A DNA stretch of 64,000 nucleotides, from the NCBI RefSeq assembly GCF_000513295.1, contig NC_023065.1:806001-870000 (forward strand), written 5' to 3'. Shown here one piece after another: positions 36,878 through 44,555 of the stretch. The translations under genes were made by a program, and so were the position numbers. The stretch is from Magnetospirillum gryphiswaldense MSR-1 v2. Lineage in GTDB: Bacteria; Pseudomonadota; Alphaproteobacteria; Rhodospirillales; Magnetospirillaceae. The notes under the pieces are model-generated. The model saw nothing but the letters and a program-made list of their open reading frames with translations, made no database searches and had not been told where the DNA came from. Positions within the stretch are counted from its first letter, which is position 1. The number at the start of each line of letters is the position of its first letter.

Positions 36878-38485
36878 ATGGAAATCGGCCGCGAGACCCC
36901 GACAGACGACATCGACGCCCTGAGGGCGGAGCTGGCGGTCGCGCGCGCCAGGGCCGCCGAGGACCAGGCGCTGATCGCGCACCAGAAGCTGCAGATCGAG
37001 AAACTGAAGCGCGAACTCTACGGCCCCCAGGCGGAACGCTCGGCCCGCCTGATCGACCAGATGGAGCTGGCGTTCGAGGAACTGGCGGCGGCGGCCACCG
37101 AGGACGAGATCACCGCCGAGAAGGCCGCGGCGCGCACCACCAACGTGGCGGCCTTCACCCGCAACCGGCCTGCCCGCAAGCCGTTTCCCGAGCATTTGCC
37201 GCGCGAGCGGGTGGTCGAGCCGGCTCCGTCGGCCTGCTCCTGCTGCGGCGGTGACCGTCTGCGCAAGATCGGCGAGGACGTCACCGAGACCCTGGAGGTG
37301 ATCCCGCGCCAGTGGAAGGTCATCCAGCGGGTCCGCGAGAAGTTCAGCTGCCGGGACTGCGAGAAGATCAGCCAGGCGCCGGCGCCCTTCCATGTGACCC
37401 CGCGCGGCTGGGCCGGCCCCAGCCTGCTGGCCATGATCCTGTTCGAGAAGTTCGGGCAGCACCAGCCGCTGAACCGCCAGGCCGAGCGCTATGCCAAGGA
37501 GGGTGTGCCGCTCAGCCTGTCCACGCTGGCCGACCAGGTGGGCGCCGGCTGCGCCGCCCTGGAGCCGTTGATCCGGCGCATCGAGGCCCATGTGTTTGCC
37601 GCCGCGCGTCTGCATGGCGACGACACCACGGTGCCCGTCCTGGCGAAGGGCAAGACCGACACCGGCCGATGTTGGGTCTATGTCCGCGACGACCGCCCCT
37701 TCGGCGGACCGGCACCACCGGCGGCCATGTTCTACTATTCGCGCGACCGGAGAGGTGAACACCCCCAGGCCCATCTCGCTGGGTATGCCGGGCTGCTCCA
37801 GGCGGACGCCTATGGGGGCTATGGCGCACTCTACCTGCCCGACCGAAAACCCGGGCCAATCCTGGAGGCCGCCTGCTGGGCGCATGCGAGGCGTCCGTTC
37901 TTCGCCCTAGCCGACCTGGCGGCCAATGCCCGCCGCAAGGCCGAGGGCCGGGCTGCCTCGGTGATCTCGCCCCTGGCGCTGGAGGCGGTCCGGCGCATCG
38001 ACGCCCTGTTCGAGATCGAGCGCGCCATCAGCGGCCAGGACGCCGACCGGCGGCGGGCGATCCGCCAGGAGCTCAGCGCCCCCCTGGTCGCCGACCTGGA
38101 ACGATGGCTGACGGAGAAGCGCGCCGGTCTGTCGCGAGGCAACGATCTTGCCAAGGCCATGGACTACATGCTGAAACGCTGGCCCGCCTTCACCCGCTTC
38201 CTCGACGACGGCCGCGTCTGCATGACCAACAATTCCGCCGAACGCGCCCTTCGTGGCATCGCGCTCGGCCGGAAGTCCTGGCTCTTCGCCGGGTCCGACC
38301 GCGGTGGACAGCGTGCCGCCTCCATGTACAGCCTCATCGTCACAGCCAAGATGAACGACATCGATCCGCAAGCCTGGCTGGCCGATGTCCTTGCACGGAT
38401 CGCGGGTCACCCCGCCAGCCGCATCGACGAACTCCTGCCCTGGAACTGGCGGAACGCCAACCCGGCCTCCGCCGTCGCCGCCTGA
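36878..38485 (+). CDS. tnpC: IS66 DDE transposase TnpC
   Basis: The 535-residue catalytic transposase. An N-terminal leucine-zipper-like coiled coil (LRAELAVARARAAEDQALIAHQKLQIEKLKRELYG) is followed by a zinc-finger-like CSCCGG and CRDCE. The catalytic core has LHGDDTTVPVL (first D), the second D in LLQADAYGGYGAL and the E in RVCMTNNSAERALR. The C terminus carries the IS66-C segment (SLIVTAKMNDIDPQAWLADVLARI). All parts appear intact, so the element may be active. Confidence 0.94.
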   Translation: MEIGRETPTDDIDALRAELAVARARAAEDQALIAHQKLQIEKLKRELYGPQAERSARLIDQMELAFEELAAAATEDEITAEKAAARTTNVAAFTRNRPARKPFPEHLPRERVVEPAPSACSCCGGDRLRKIGEDVTETLEVIPRQWKVIQRVREKFSCRDCEKISQAPAPFHVTPRGWAGPSLLAMILFEKFGQHQPLNRQAERYAKEGVPLSLSTLADQVGAGCAALEPLIRRIEAHVFAAARLHGDDTTVPVLAKGKTDTGRCWVYVRDDRPFGGPAPPAAMFYYSRDRRGEHPQAHLAGYAGLLQADAYGGYGALYLPDRKPGPILEAACWAHARRPFFALADLAANARRKAEGRAASVISPLALEAVRRIDALFEIERAISGQDADRRRAIRQELSAPLVADLERWLTEKRAGLSRGNDLAKAMDYMLKRWPAFTRFLDDGRVCMTNNSAERALRGIALGRKSWLFAGSDRGGQRAASMYSLIVTAKMNDIDPQAWLADVLARIAGHPASRIDELLPWNWRNANPASAVAA

Positions 38486-38593
38486 CGCCGCCCCCCCCCT
38501 GCGTCCTTCACCGGATGGATACTTTTTATTTGCAGTCTGGATCAATTCAAAATACCATCCAAACCGCATATTACATACTTAAGTGGGGGCATA

Positions 38594-38812
38594 ATGACTG
38601 ATAAGCGTACCTTGACCACCGAGGAAATCACGGCGGAGCCGTCGTCGAGCCGTCGCTCTTTTCTCGCTCGCACCGGCCTGATCGTGGCCGCCGCCGCGAC
38701 CATCGGCCTGGGCAGCCGCGAGGCCGCCGCCCGCTCTGATCGGGCCGAACAGACCGACAACGATCCCAGCCCGCCCAATGGCGACCATCGCGAGCAGACC
38801 GACCAAGACTAA
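38594..38812 (+). CDS. Small Tat-signal protein
   Basis: A 72-residue product whose first half is a twin-arginine signal (SRRSFLARTGLIVAAAATIGLG). The remaining ~27 residues are acidic and polar (AARSDRAEQTDNDPSPPNGD) with no recognisable domain. Short Tat-signal proteins of this kind often act as chaperone or maturation subunits of redox enzymes, but none is encoded next to it. It starts about 70 bases after the right end of the IS66 element, and a clear terminator follows. Confidence 0.65.
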   Translation: MTDKRTLTTEEITAEPSSSRRSFLARTGLIVAAAATIGLGSREAAARSDRAEQTDNDPSPPNGDHREQTDQD

Positions 38813-38830
38813 GTCGACGAGATGCGAAGG

Positions 38831-38855
38831 GGGGCTTTTAGCCCCTCTTTTTTTT
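38831..38855 (+). terminator. Intrinsic terminator behind the Tat-signal gene
   Basis: GGGGC and GCCCC around TTTTA, followed by a run of T residues (38846-38855). Confidence 0.8.
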
Positions 38856-38868
38856 CCGGGGGGGGGAA

Positions 38869-40041
38869 ATGCAGGAATTGAGTTTCAAGGGGGCGATTGC
38901 GCCGATCACGCCCCATGAGTTTTTGGCGGAGTACTGGGAGAAGAAGCCGCTTTTGGTCAAGCGGGCCGCGCCGGGCTTCTATCGCGACCTTCTGTCCGTC
39001 CAGGCCATCGATCAGGTTCTGGCCATGCCCGGCCTGCACCGCCGCGATATCCGCGTCGCCAGGGGGACCGACCCCCTAGCGGTGGAGGAATACGCCGACA
39101 AAGACGGCTTCATCAATGCGGCGTCGCTATCGCGGCTGTTCACGGACGGCTTCACCATCATCCTCAACACCCTGAACCTGAAGGTGCGTCCGCTGGCGGA
39201 AATCTGCCGCGCCTTCGAGCAGGTTCTGAGTATTCCCTGCCAGACCAATATTTATTACACCCCGCGCCTGGCCCAGGGTTTCAAGCCCCATTACGATTCC
39301 CACGATGTCTTTGTTTTTCAGGTCGCGGGGCGAAAGCACTGGCTGGTCAACGACACCCCCGTCGAACTGCCGCTGCGCGGCCAAGGCTTTGAGGCGGGCC
39401 TGTACGAGCCCGGTGATGTCACCATGGAGTTCGACCTGGAACCGGGCGACCTTCTTTACATCCCTCGCGGCGTCATGCACGGTGCCCGCACCTCGGATGA
39501 AGTCTCTTTGCACATCACTCTTGGCGCCCTGACCACCAGTTGGGCCGAGGTTCTGCTGGAGGCGGTGGCGGCGGCGGCGTTAACCGATGTGGAATTGCGC
39601 CGTAATCTGCCGGCGGGCTACGCCTTGCCAGGGTATGACGCTCAGGCGGCACGTCAAACCTTCGCCTCGCTTCTCAACCGGGTGGCGGAAAATATCGATG
39701 TGGAAAGCATCCTCGATGTCTACCGGGGGGCATTGCAGGCCCGTCGCCGCCCTTATCTTGAGAATTCGGTTACCCGGCTTGATGGCCTGTCGCAGATCTC
39801 GGCGGCGGACAGTGCCGAGCCGGTCCCCAACCTGCTTTACAGCCTGACGGAAAGCGAAGGCCGCGCCAGCTTGGCCTGTTTCGGTCGCACCATCACGGTT
39901 CCGGACTTTGCGGCTCCAGCCCTGGCCCATGCCGTGAAAGGCACTCGGTTCCGGGTGGGGGAACTGCCCGGCCTGGACGAGGCCGGGTCGGTGGCTCTGG
40001 TCCGTCGCCTGGTTCTGGAAGGCGCGGTCCGGCTGGTGTGA
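38869..40041 (+). CDS. JmjC/cupin-4 domain oxygenase (ribosomal oxygenase-like)
   Basis: A 390-residue protein of the cupin_4/JmjC family, whose members (for example E. coli RoxA and human MINA53/NO66) are Fe(II)/2-oxoglutarate hydroxylases acting on ribosomal proteins. The iron ligands are visible: H141 and D143 in KPHYDSHDVFVFQ and H204 in IPRGVMHGA. The N-terminal HEFLAEYWEKKPLLVK is the family's entry motif. The C-terminal winged-helix-like region is poorly conserved. The start ATG follows a G-rich ribosome site. Ribosome hydroxylation is likely from the family but the substrate residue is unknown. Confidence 0.82.
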   Translation: MQELSFKGAIAPITPHEFLAEYWEKKPLLVKRAAPGFYRDLLSVQAIDQVLAMPGLHRRDIRVARGTDPLAVEEYADKDGFINAASLSRLFTDGFTIILNTLNLKVRPLAEICRAFEQVLSIPCQTNIYYTPRLAQGFKPHYDSHDVFVFQVAGRKHWLVNDTPVELPLRGQGFEAGLYEPGDVTMEFDLEPGDLLYIPRGVMHGARTSDEVSLHITLGALTTSWAEVLLEAVAAAALTDVELRRNLPAGYALPGYDAQAARQTFASLLNRVAENIDVESILDVYRGALQARRRPYLENSVTRLDGLSQISAADSAEPVPNLLYSLTESEGRASLACFGRTITVPDFAAPALAHAVKGTRFRVGELPGLDEAGSVALVRRLVLEGAVRLV

Positions 40042-40063
40042 TCAAGAACAGGCAATTAAAAAT

Positions 40064-40091
40064 CCGGCGTCCTGGTGGCCCAGGACGCCGG
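40064..40091 (-). terminator. Intrinsic terminator of the cbbM-cbbP unit
   Basis: A perfect 12-bp stem, CCGGCGTCCTGG with CCAGGACGCCGG, is followed on the minus strand by ATTTTTAATT. It also lies behind the convergent oxygenase gene. Confidence 0.85.
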
Positions 40092-40124
40092 TAGTGCGAC
40101 TCCCCCGTCGGGTCAGGCGGACAT

Positions 40125-41018
40125 TCAGCCCATCAGGGACTTCCTGTCCTCCATGATCCGGCGAAGGATCGGGGTAAGGATCAATTCCATGGCCAAACCC
40201 ATCTTGCCGCCGGGGACGACGATGGTGTTGCGGCGGCTCATCCACGAATCCTTGATCATCTGCAACAGGAAGGGGAAGTCGACGCGGAAACGGTCGGGCT
40301 TCCTGAAGCGGATCACCACCAAGCTTTCATCGGCGGACGGGATGTCGCGGGCGATGATCGGGTCCGAGGTGTCGACGATGGGCACACGCTGGAAGTTGAT
40401 ATCGGTCAGCTTGAATTGCGGCACGATGAAGTGCACGTAATCGTGCATGCGGCGCAGGATGGTTTCCATCACCGCCTCTTCCGAATAGCCGCGCATATGG
40501 GTGTCGCGGTGGATTTTCTGAATCCATTCCAGGTTCAGCACCGGCACCACGCCGATTTTCAGGTCGGCATGTTGGGCGACATTGTTTTCCTTGGTGACGA
40601 TGCAGCCATGCAGACCTTCATAGAATAACAAATCGGTGTTTTCCGGCACGTCTTCCCAGGGGGTGAACTCGCCTGATTTGACGTTGTGCTGGGCGAAGCG
40701 GGTCGCTTCCTCGTCGTTATGGACATAGAAGCGGCGTCTTCCGCGTCCGGTATCGCCATAACGCTGGAACAATTCCTCGAGTTCGCCGAACAGGTTGGCG
40801 GTGGGGCCGAAATGGGAAAAGGTACGGTTTCCGGCCTTTTCCGCCTCGGCCATGGTTTTCTTCATGTCCACCCGGTTATAGCGGTGGAAGCTATCGCCCT
40901 CGACGATGGCCGGCTTGATGCCTTCGCGCCGGAACATGTGTTCAAAGGCTTCCTTGACGGTGGAAGTACCGGCCCCGGATGATCCGGTGACGGCGATGAT
41001 GGGATGCTTCCTGGACAT
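40125..41018 (-). CDS. cbbP: Phosphoribulokinase
   Basis: Calvin-cycle enzyme that phosphorylates ribulose-5-phosphate to RuBP, the RuBisCO substrate. The 297-residue length fits the bacterial (class I) type. Walker A is GSSGAGTST near residue 12, the catalytic region VEGDSFHRYNR follows near residue 39, and DLLFYEGLHGCIV contains the Walker B-type acidic residues. The gene follows cbbM by 89 bases on the same strand with a good ribosome site (AGGAAGG). With cbbM it supplies the two reactions unique to the Calvin cycle. Confidence 0.96.
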   Translation of the reverse strand: MSRKHPIIAVTGSSGAGTSTVKEAFEHMFRREGIKPAIVEGDSFHRYNRVDMKKTMAEAEKAGNRTFSHFGPTANLFGELEELFQRYGDTGRGRRRFYVHNDEEATRFAQHNVKSGEFTPWEDVPENTDLLFYEGLHGCIVTKENNVAQHADLKIGVVPVLNLEWIQKIHRDTHMRGYSEEAVMETILRRMHDYVHFIVPQFKLTDINFQRVPIVDTSDPIIARDIPSADESLVVIRFRKPDRFRVDFPFLLQMIKDSWMSRRNTIVVPGGKMGLAMELILTPILRRIMEDRKSLMG

Positions 41019-41107
41019 GATACGGGCCTTCCTCTCTCTCCTGATCGGAGCAGGGGGCGGGCTTGTGGGCCGCCCGCTCTTCCCTTACCCCATTTTTATT
41101 TGCCGCT

Positions 41108-42493
41108 CTAGCGCACCTTCAGTTTGTCGCGCCAGCCCGGATACAGCGCGTCGGCATCCTGGGGGAAGCTTTCAAAGGCGCCTTTCAACTCGGGGTGTTC
41201 CTGGGCGAAATCCACCAGATTGATGCCGCGCACCCAGGCTTCGTGCGCCAGGCGCAGGGATTTCGCCCCCACCGTGCCGCCGGCCTTGTGGCCGAAGGCG
41301 CCGCCGCCCGAGGTCTGGATGACGTTGGAATGGCCCAGATTGTCGAAAAAGCCGGGCAGCCGCAAAGCATTCATGCCGCCCGAGATGATCGGCGTCGTCG
41401 CCTTGATGCCCTGCCAGTCCTGGCGGAAGTACAGGCCGTCGGCGACATCGCGTTCCAGCATGTAGGCGACCATCTTCTCGTCCTTGTCGCCTTCCATCTT
41501 GCCATAGCCCATGGTGCCGGTATGGATGCCCGACGCCCCTTGCAGGCGGGCCATCTTCATGTGGGTCAGCACCGAATAGCCGCGCTTGGACTGTTTCGAG
41601 GTGACGGCGCCGTGGCCGGCACGGTGGTAATGCAGGAACTGATTGGGGAAATAGCGTCGGGCCAGGGTGATGGCGGAGGGGCCGCCCACATAGCCATCGA
41701 CCAGGAAGGCGACGCGGTTGGCGTTTTCGCCGAAGGTTTCCAGGATCATCTCGCCGCGCTTGATCATCTCGAACGGGTCATCGGCGGTGATGTTGGCGGA
41801 AAACAGCTTGGCCTCGCCGGTTTCGTCCTGGGCCCGGCGCAGGGCGTCGGCCACCAGCGGGATCACTTCGCGCATGGGGGCGAAGACCTGATTGCCCTGG
41901 GGCTCGTCGTTCTTGATGAAGTCGCCGCCCAGCCAGAACTGATGGCAGGCATCGGCGAACGGCTTGGGCCGCAGGCCCAGCTTGGGCTTGATGATGGTGC
42001 CGACCACCATGCCGCCATTGACCTGGGGACGGCCCAACACCCGCCACATATCGGCGATGTTCATGGCCGGGCCGTCGAACAATTGCAGCATGGCCGGCGG
42101 CACCCAGAAATCGTGCATCTTGGCGTATTCGACGTCGCTCATGCCCTGGTTGTTGCCGATGGTCAGGGTCAGGAACGACACGATCATGGCCCGACCGTCG
42201 ATCAGGTTGCGGTCGAACAGGTCGTTGGGATAGGCGATCTTCATCAGATGATCGCCGTTCGCCTGCTCGGTCACCTCATAGACCAGGGCGTCGACGCCGC
42301 GGGTGAAATCGTCGGTGGTGCACACCTCCACATTGGTGCCGGTCGAGGATTCGGCGGCGAAATGGGCGGCGGTGGCGATGGGTTCGTAGCCGGCCTTGGG
42401 CTTGAAGATATAGGCGCACAAGACATGACGGCCCTGGGCCATCAGCTCGGCTTCGTTAAGGGCCAGGTTGCAATAGCGCTTGGACTGGTCCAT
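41108..42493 (-). CDS. cbbM: Ribulose-bisphosphate carboxylase, form II
   Basis: Form II RuBisCO (461 residues; large subunits only), which fixes CO2 onto RuBP. The carbamylated lysine lies in [11 protein letters not shown] and loop 6 in [15 protein letters not shown]. The N-terminal [17 protein letters not shown] is close to the Rhodospirillum/Magnetospirillum type. Form II enzymes have low CO2/O2 specificity and suit microaerobic or anaerobic, CO2-rich conditions. No small-subunit, cbbR or other cbb genes are next to it. An inverted repeat lies just upstream of the ATG. Confidence 0.97.
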   Translation of the reverse strand: MDQSKRYCNLALNEAELMAQGRHVLCAYIFKPKAGYEPIATAAHFAAESSTGTNVEVCTTDDFTRGVDALVYEVTEQANGDHLMKIAYPNDLFDRNLIDGRAMIVSFLTLTIGNNQGMSDVEYAKMHDFWVPPAMLQLFDGPAMNIADMWRVLGRPQVNGGMVVGTIIKPKLGLRPKPFADACHQFWLGGDFIKNDEPQGNQVFAPMREVIPLVADALRRAQDETGEAKLFSANITADDPFEMIKRGEMILETFGENANRVAFLVDGYVGGPSAITLARRYFPNQFLHYHRAGHGAVTSKQSKRGYSVLTHMKMARLQGASGIHTGTMGYGKMEGDKDEKMVAYMLERDVADGLYFRQDWQGIKATTPIISGGMNALRLPGFFDNLGHSNVIQTSGGGAFGHKAGGTVGAKSLRLAHEAWVRGINLVDFAQEHPELKGAFESFPQDADALYPGWRDKLKVR

Positions 42494-42510
42494 TTGATCG
42501 TTCCCTCTGA

Positions 42511-42543
42511 CATCTTGTTGATGGCGTTATTGACCACAAGATG
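42511..42543 (-). promoter_or_regulatory. Inverted repeat upstream of cbbM (possible operator)
   Basis: CATCTTGT (42511-42518) and ACAAGATG (42536-42543) are perfect inverse copies 17 bases apart, 18-50 bases before the cbbM ATG. A LysR-type regulator such as CbbR is a candidate, but no cbbR is in the window. Confidence 0.4.
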
Positions 42544-42613
42544 GCAGGGGACAAGAAAACTCGGAACACCCGGGTGGGGAGGGCGGAAAAATGACATGGG
42601 TGGGGGATTTTCC

Positions 42614-42636
42614 ACCCGCGCGCAGTGGGCGCGGGT
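42614..42636 (-). terminator. Terminator-like hairpin behind hemN
   Basis: ACCCGCGC (42614-42621) and GCGCGGGT (42629-42636) form an 8-bp stem with a 7-nt loop. GGAAAAT follows on the minus strand, so the T-tract is weak. Confidence 0.5.
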
Positions 42637-42642
42637 AGGTAA

Positions 42643-43992
42643 TCACACCGCCTTCGAGTGGCGCTGTTCGCCTTTCTTCAGATATTTGTCGAAAATGGCG
42701 GCGGCGGCGCGCACCAGGGTGCGACCGTCATCGGTCATGACGATGTGGCGCCCGTTCAATCGGGCCAGCCCGTCTTCCATCATCGGCGCCAGCTTGACCA
42801 GATCGTCGTCGAATTGCGCCGGGTCGGCGTTGTGGCGGGCACAGACCGCGTCCACGTCCAGTTCCAGGTCGCACATCAGGCTCATGATCAGATCGCGGCG
42901 CAGATGGTCGTCGGCATCCATGGCCACCCCGCGTGAGGTGGCCAGCCGCCCGGCGCGGATGGCGTCGAGATAATGGTGGGTTTCGCCCACATTGGCGACG
43001 TAGCCTTGGGGCAGCGAGCCGATCCCCGAGGCGCCCAGGCCGACCAGCACATCGGCGCTGTCGGTGGTGTAGCCCTGGAAATTGCGGTGCAGCCGCTTTT
43101 CGTTGAGCGCGATGGCCAGCGGGTCGTCGGGGGCGGCGAAGTGGTCGAGGCCGATCTTCACATAGCCCAGATCCTCCAGCCGCTTGGTCCCCAATTCGTA
43201 CTGGTCCCAGCGGGTGTCGGTGTCGGGCAGGGCGGCTTCCGGGATCAGGCGCTGGTGCTTCTTCATCCACGGCACATGGGCATAGCCGAACAGGGCGATG
43301 CGCCGGGGCTTGAAGCCATGGGCCTTGTCGATGGTGTCGAGCAGGCCGTCGACGGTCTGGTAAGGCAGGCCATAGACCAGATCCAGATTGATTTCCGGCA
43401 CGCCATGCCGGCGCAGCCATTCGATGACATTGGCGGTGACGTCATAGGGCTGGATGCGGTTGATGGCTTCCTGCACCTTGGGGTCGAAATCCTGCACGCC
43501 GATGGAGGCGCGGGTCACGCCGACGCTGGCCATGGCCTGGACATAGGTTTCATCCGCCGTGCGCGGGTCGAGTTCGACGGCGATTTCGGCGTCGGGCTTC
43601 AAGATGAAGTGCTGGCGCAGGGTCTCGACGGTGCGGACGAAATCCTCGGGCGTCAGGATGGTCGGGCTGCCGCCGCCGAAATGCACGTGGCGGGCCGCCA
43701 TCTTGGCCGGCAGGTGCTTGGCCACCAGTTCCACCTCGGCCAGCAGGGCTTCTAGATAGGTGGCGACGGGGGCGTATTTGCGGGTGATCTTGGTGTGGCA
43801 ACCGCAGAACCAGCACATTTCCGCGCAATAGGCGATATGCAGATACAGCGACAATTCGGTCGCCGGGTCAAGCTGGCTCAGCCATTTGCCGTATTGGTCC
43901 GGGCCGATGCCCGGATGGAAATGCGGCGCCGTCGGGTACGAGGTGTAACGGGGAACACGCAGGTCGTACTTGGCCGTAAGGTCGCGTCGCAT
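42643..43992 (-). CDS. hemN: Oxygen-independent coproporphyrinogen III oxidase HemN
   Basis: Radical-SAM enzyme that converts coproporphyrinogen III to protoporphyrinogen IX for haem synthesis without oxygen. The [4Fe-4S] motif is in YCAEMCWFCGCHTK, near residue 60. HFGGGSPTIL (SAM binding) and LDLVYGLPYQT follow, and the C-terminal HemN domain includes RDLIMSLMCDLELDVD. The 449-residue length is typical of true HemN rather than HemW. I chose the ATG with GGAAAG upstream over a TTG five codons earlier. Anaerobic control is expected, but I find no FNR-type box upstream. Confidence 0.95.
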   Translation of the reverse strand: MRRDLTAKYDLRVPRYTSYPTAPHFHPGIGPDQYGKWLSQLDPATELSLYLHIAYCAEMCWFCGCHTKITRKYAPVATYLEALLAEVELVAKHLPAKMAARHVHFGGGSPTILTPEDFVRTVETLRQHFILKPDAEIAVELDPRTADETYVQAMASVGVTRASIGVQDFDPKVQEAINRIQPYDVTANVIEWLRRHGVPEINLDLVYGLPYQTVDGLLDTIDKAHGFKPRRIALFGYAHVPWMKKHQRLIPEAALPDTDTRWDQYELGTKRLEDLGYVKIGLDHFAAPDDPLAIALNEKRLHRNFQGYTTDSADVLVGLGASGIGSLPQGYVANVGETHHYLDAIRAGRLATSRGVAMDADDHLRRDLIMSLMCDLELDVDAVCARHNADPAQFDDDLVKLAPMMEDGLARLNGRHIVMTDDGRTLVRAAAAIFDKYLKKGEQRHSKAV

Positions 43993-44077
43993 CAGGGTTC
44001 TTTCCAATAAAACTGAACAAGACAGACCCTACCCCGCGGGGCGGTCCGATTTCAACAATGGGGGGTGTAGGGTTTCT

Positions 44078-44506
44078 CTACCGCCGCGCCGCACCCTTCA
44101 GGATATCAAAGATGATGCCCGTGGCTTCCTCGATCAGGATGATGTCGTCGCCCACGGTCTTGCGGCCATAGCCCTTGGGCAGCCGTGACAGTCGGCGCTC
44201 CAGGTCGCCGGGCAAATCACGCTTGGCCAGCCCTGGCGGCAGGGTGTCGCGTTTGGCCAGTCCTGGCGGCAGATGGTCGCGCTTGGCCAAGCCGGGCGGC
44301 ATCTTCTTGCTTTTGTGGTCGTCGTCGCCGGTCAGGATGCGTCGGCCCAGGCGCAGCCAGTCGTCGATCTCGCGGCGGTCCTGGTCGGTGAAGGCGGGCG
44401 AGGCAGTCTGCACCGCCATACGGCCCAGATCGGTGGCACTTTGGGCTTGGACGATCACGGGTAAGGTCACAATCAAGGAGAAGGCGGCGGCGAGAACAAT
44501 GCGCAT
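44078..44506 (-). CDS. CigR-family exported protein with PPGLAKRD repeats
   Basis: A 142-residue protein with a signal peptide (cleavage after VQAQ, residue about 22) and three consecutive PPGLAKRD units (about residues 69-96). A conserved tail follows (LPKGYGRKTVGDDIILIEEATGIIFDIL). The repeat and tail match the CigR family, named after a Salmonella protein described as limiting virulence; the function elsewhere is unknown. It lies downstream of the NIT-type kinase gene and upstream of hemN on the same strand. Confidence 0.75.
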   Translation of the reverse strand: MRIVLAAAFSLIVTLPVIVQAQSATDLGRMAVQTASPAFTDQDRREIDDWLRLGRRILTGDDDHKSKKMPPGLAKRDHLPPGLAKRDTLPPGLAKRDLPGDLERRLSRLPKGYGRKTVGDDIILIEEATGIIFDILKGAARR

Positions 44507-44555
44507 GTCAAAGCCCTTTCCTCAGGCTGTCGGTATCAAAGCTCATGCTGGCCCA

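Larger units (their letters stand above)
36010..38522 (+). mobile_element. IS66-family insertion sequence (intact)
   Basis: About 2.5 kb carrying the three IS66 genes, tnpA, tnpB and tnpC, all with open frames. Imperfect terminal inverted repeats are visible: GTATCCCTCCGGCG at the left end (from 36010) and GTATCCATCCGGTG on the other strand at the right end (from 38522), agreeing at 16 of the first 23 positions. IS66 elements normally duplicate 8 bp of target, but the flanking octamers differ, so I find no target duplication. The left end lies just upstream of the LEA-like gene. Confidence 0.88.

Noticed and set aside
36002-38530. 8-bp target duplication flanking IS66
   Set aside because: The octamers next to the inferred ends (CAGATGTG and TTTTTATT) are unrelated.
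41063-42973. 636-codon open frame opposite cbbM
   Set aside because: cbbM has the full form II RuBisCO motifs; the plus-strand frame has no domain.
43993-44077. FNR box upstream of hemN
   Set aside because: I looked for TTGAT-N4-ATCAA on both strands and found no acceptable match.
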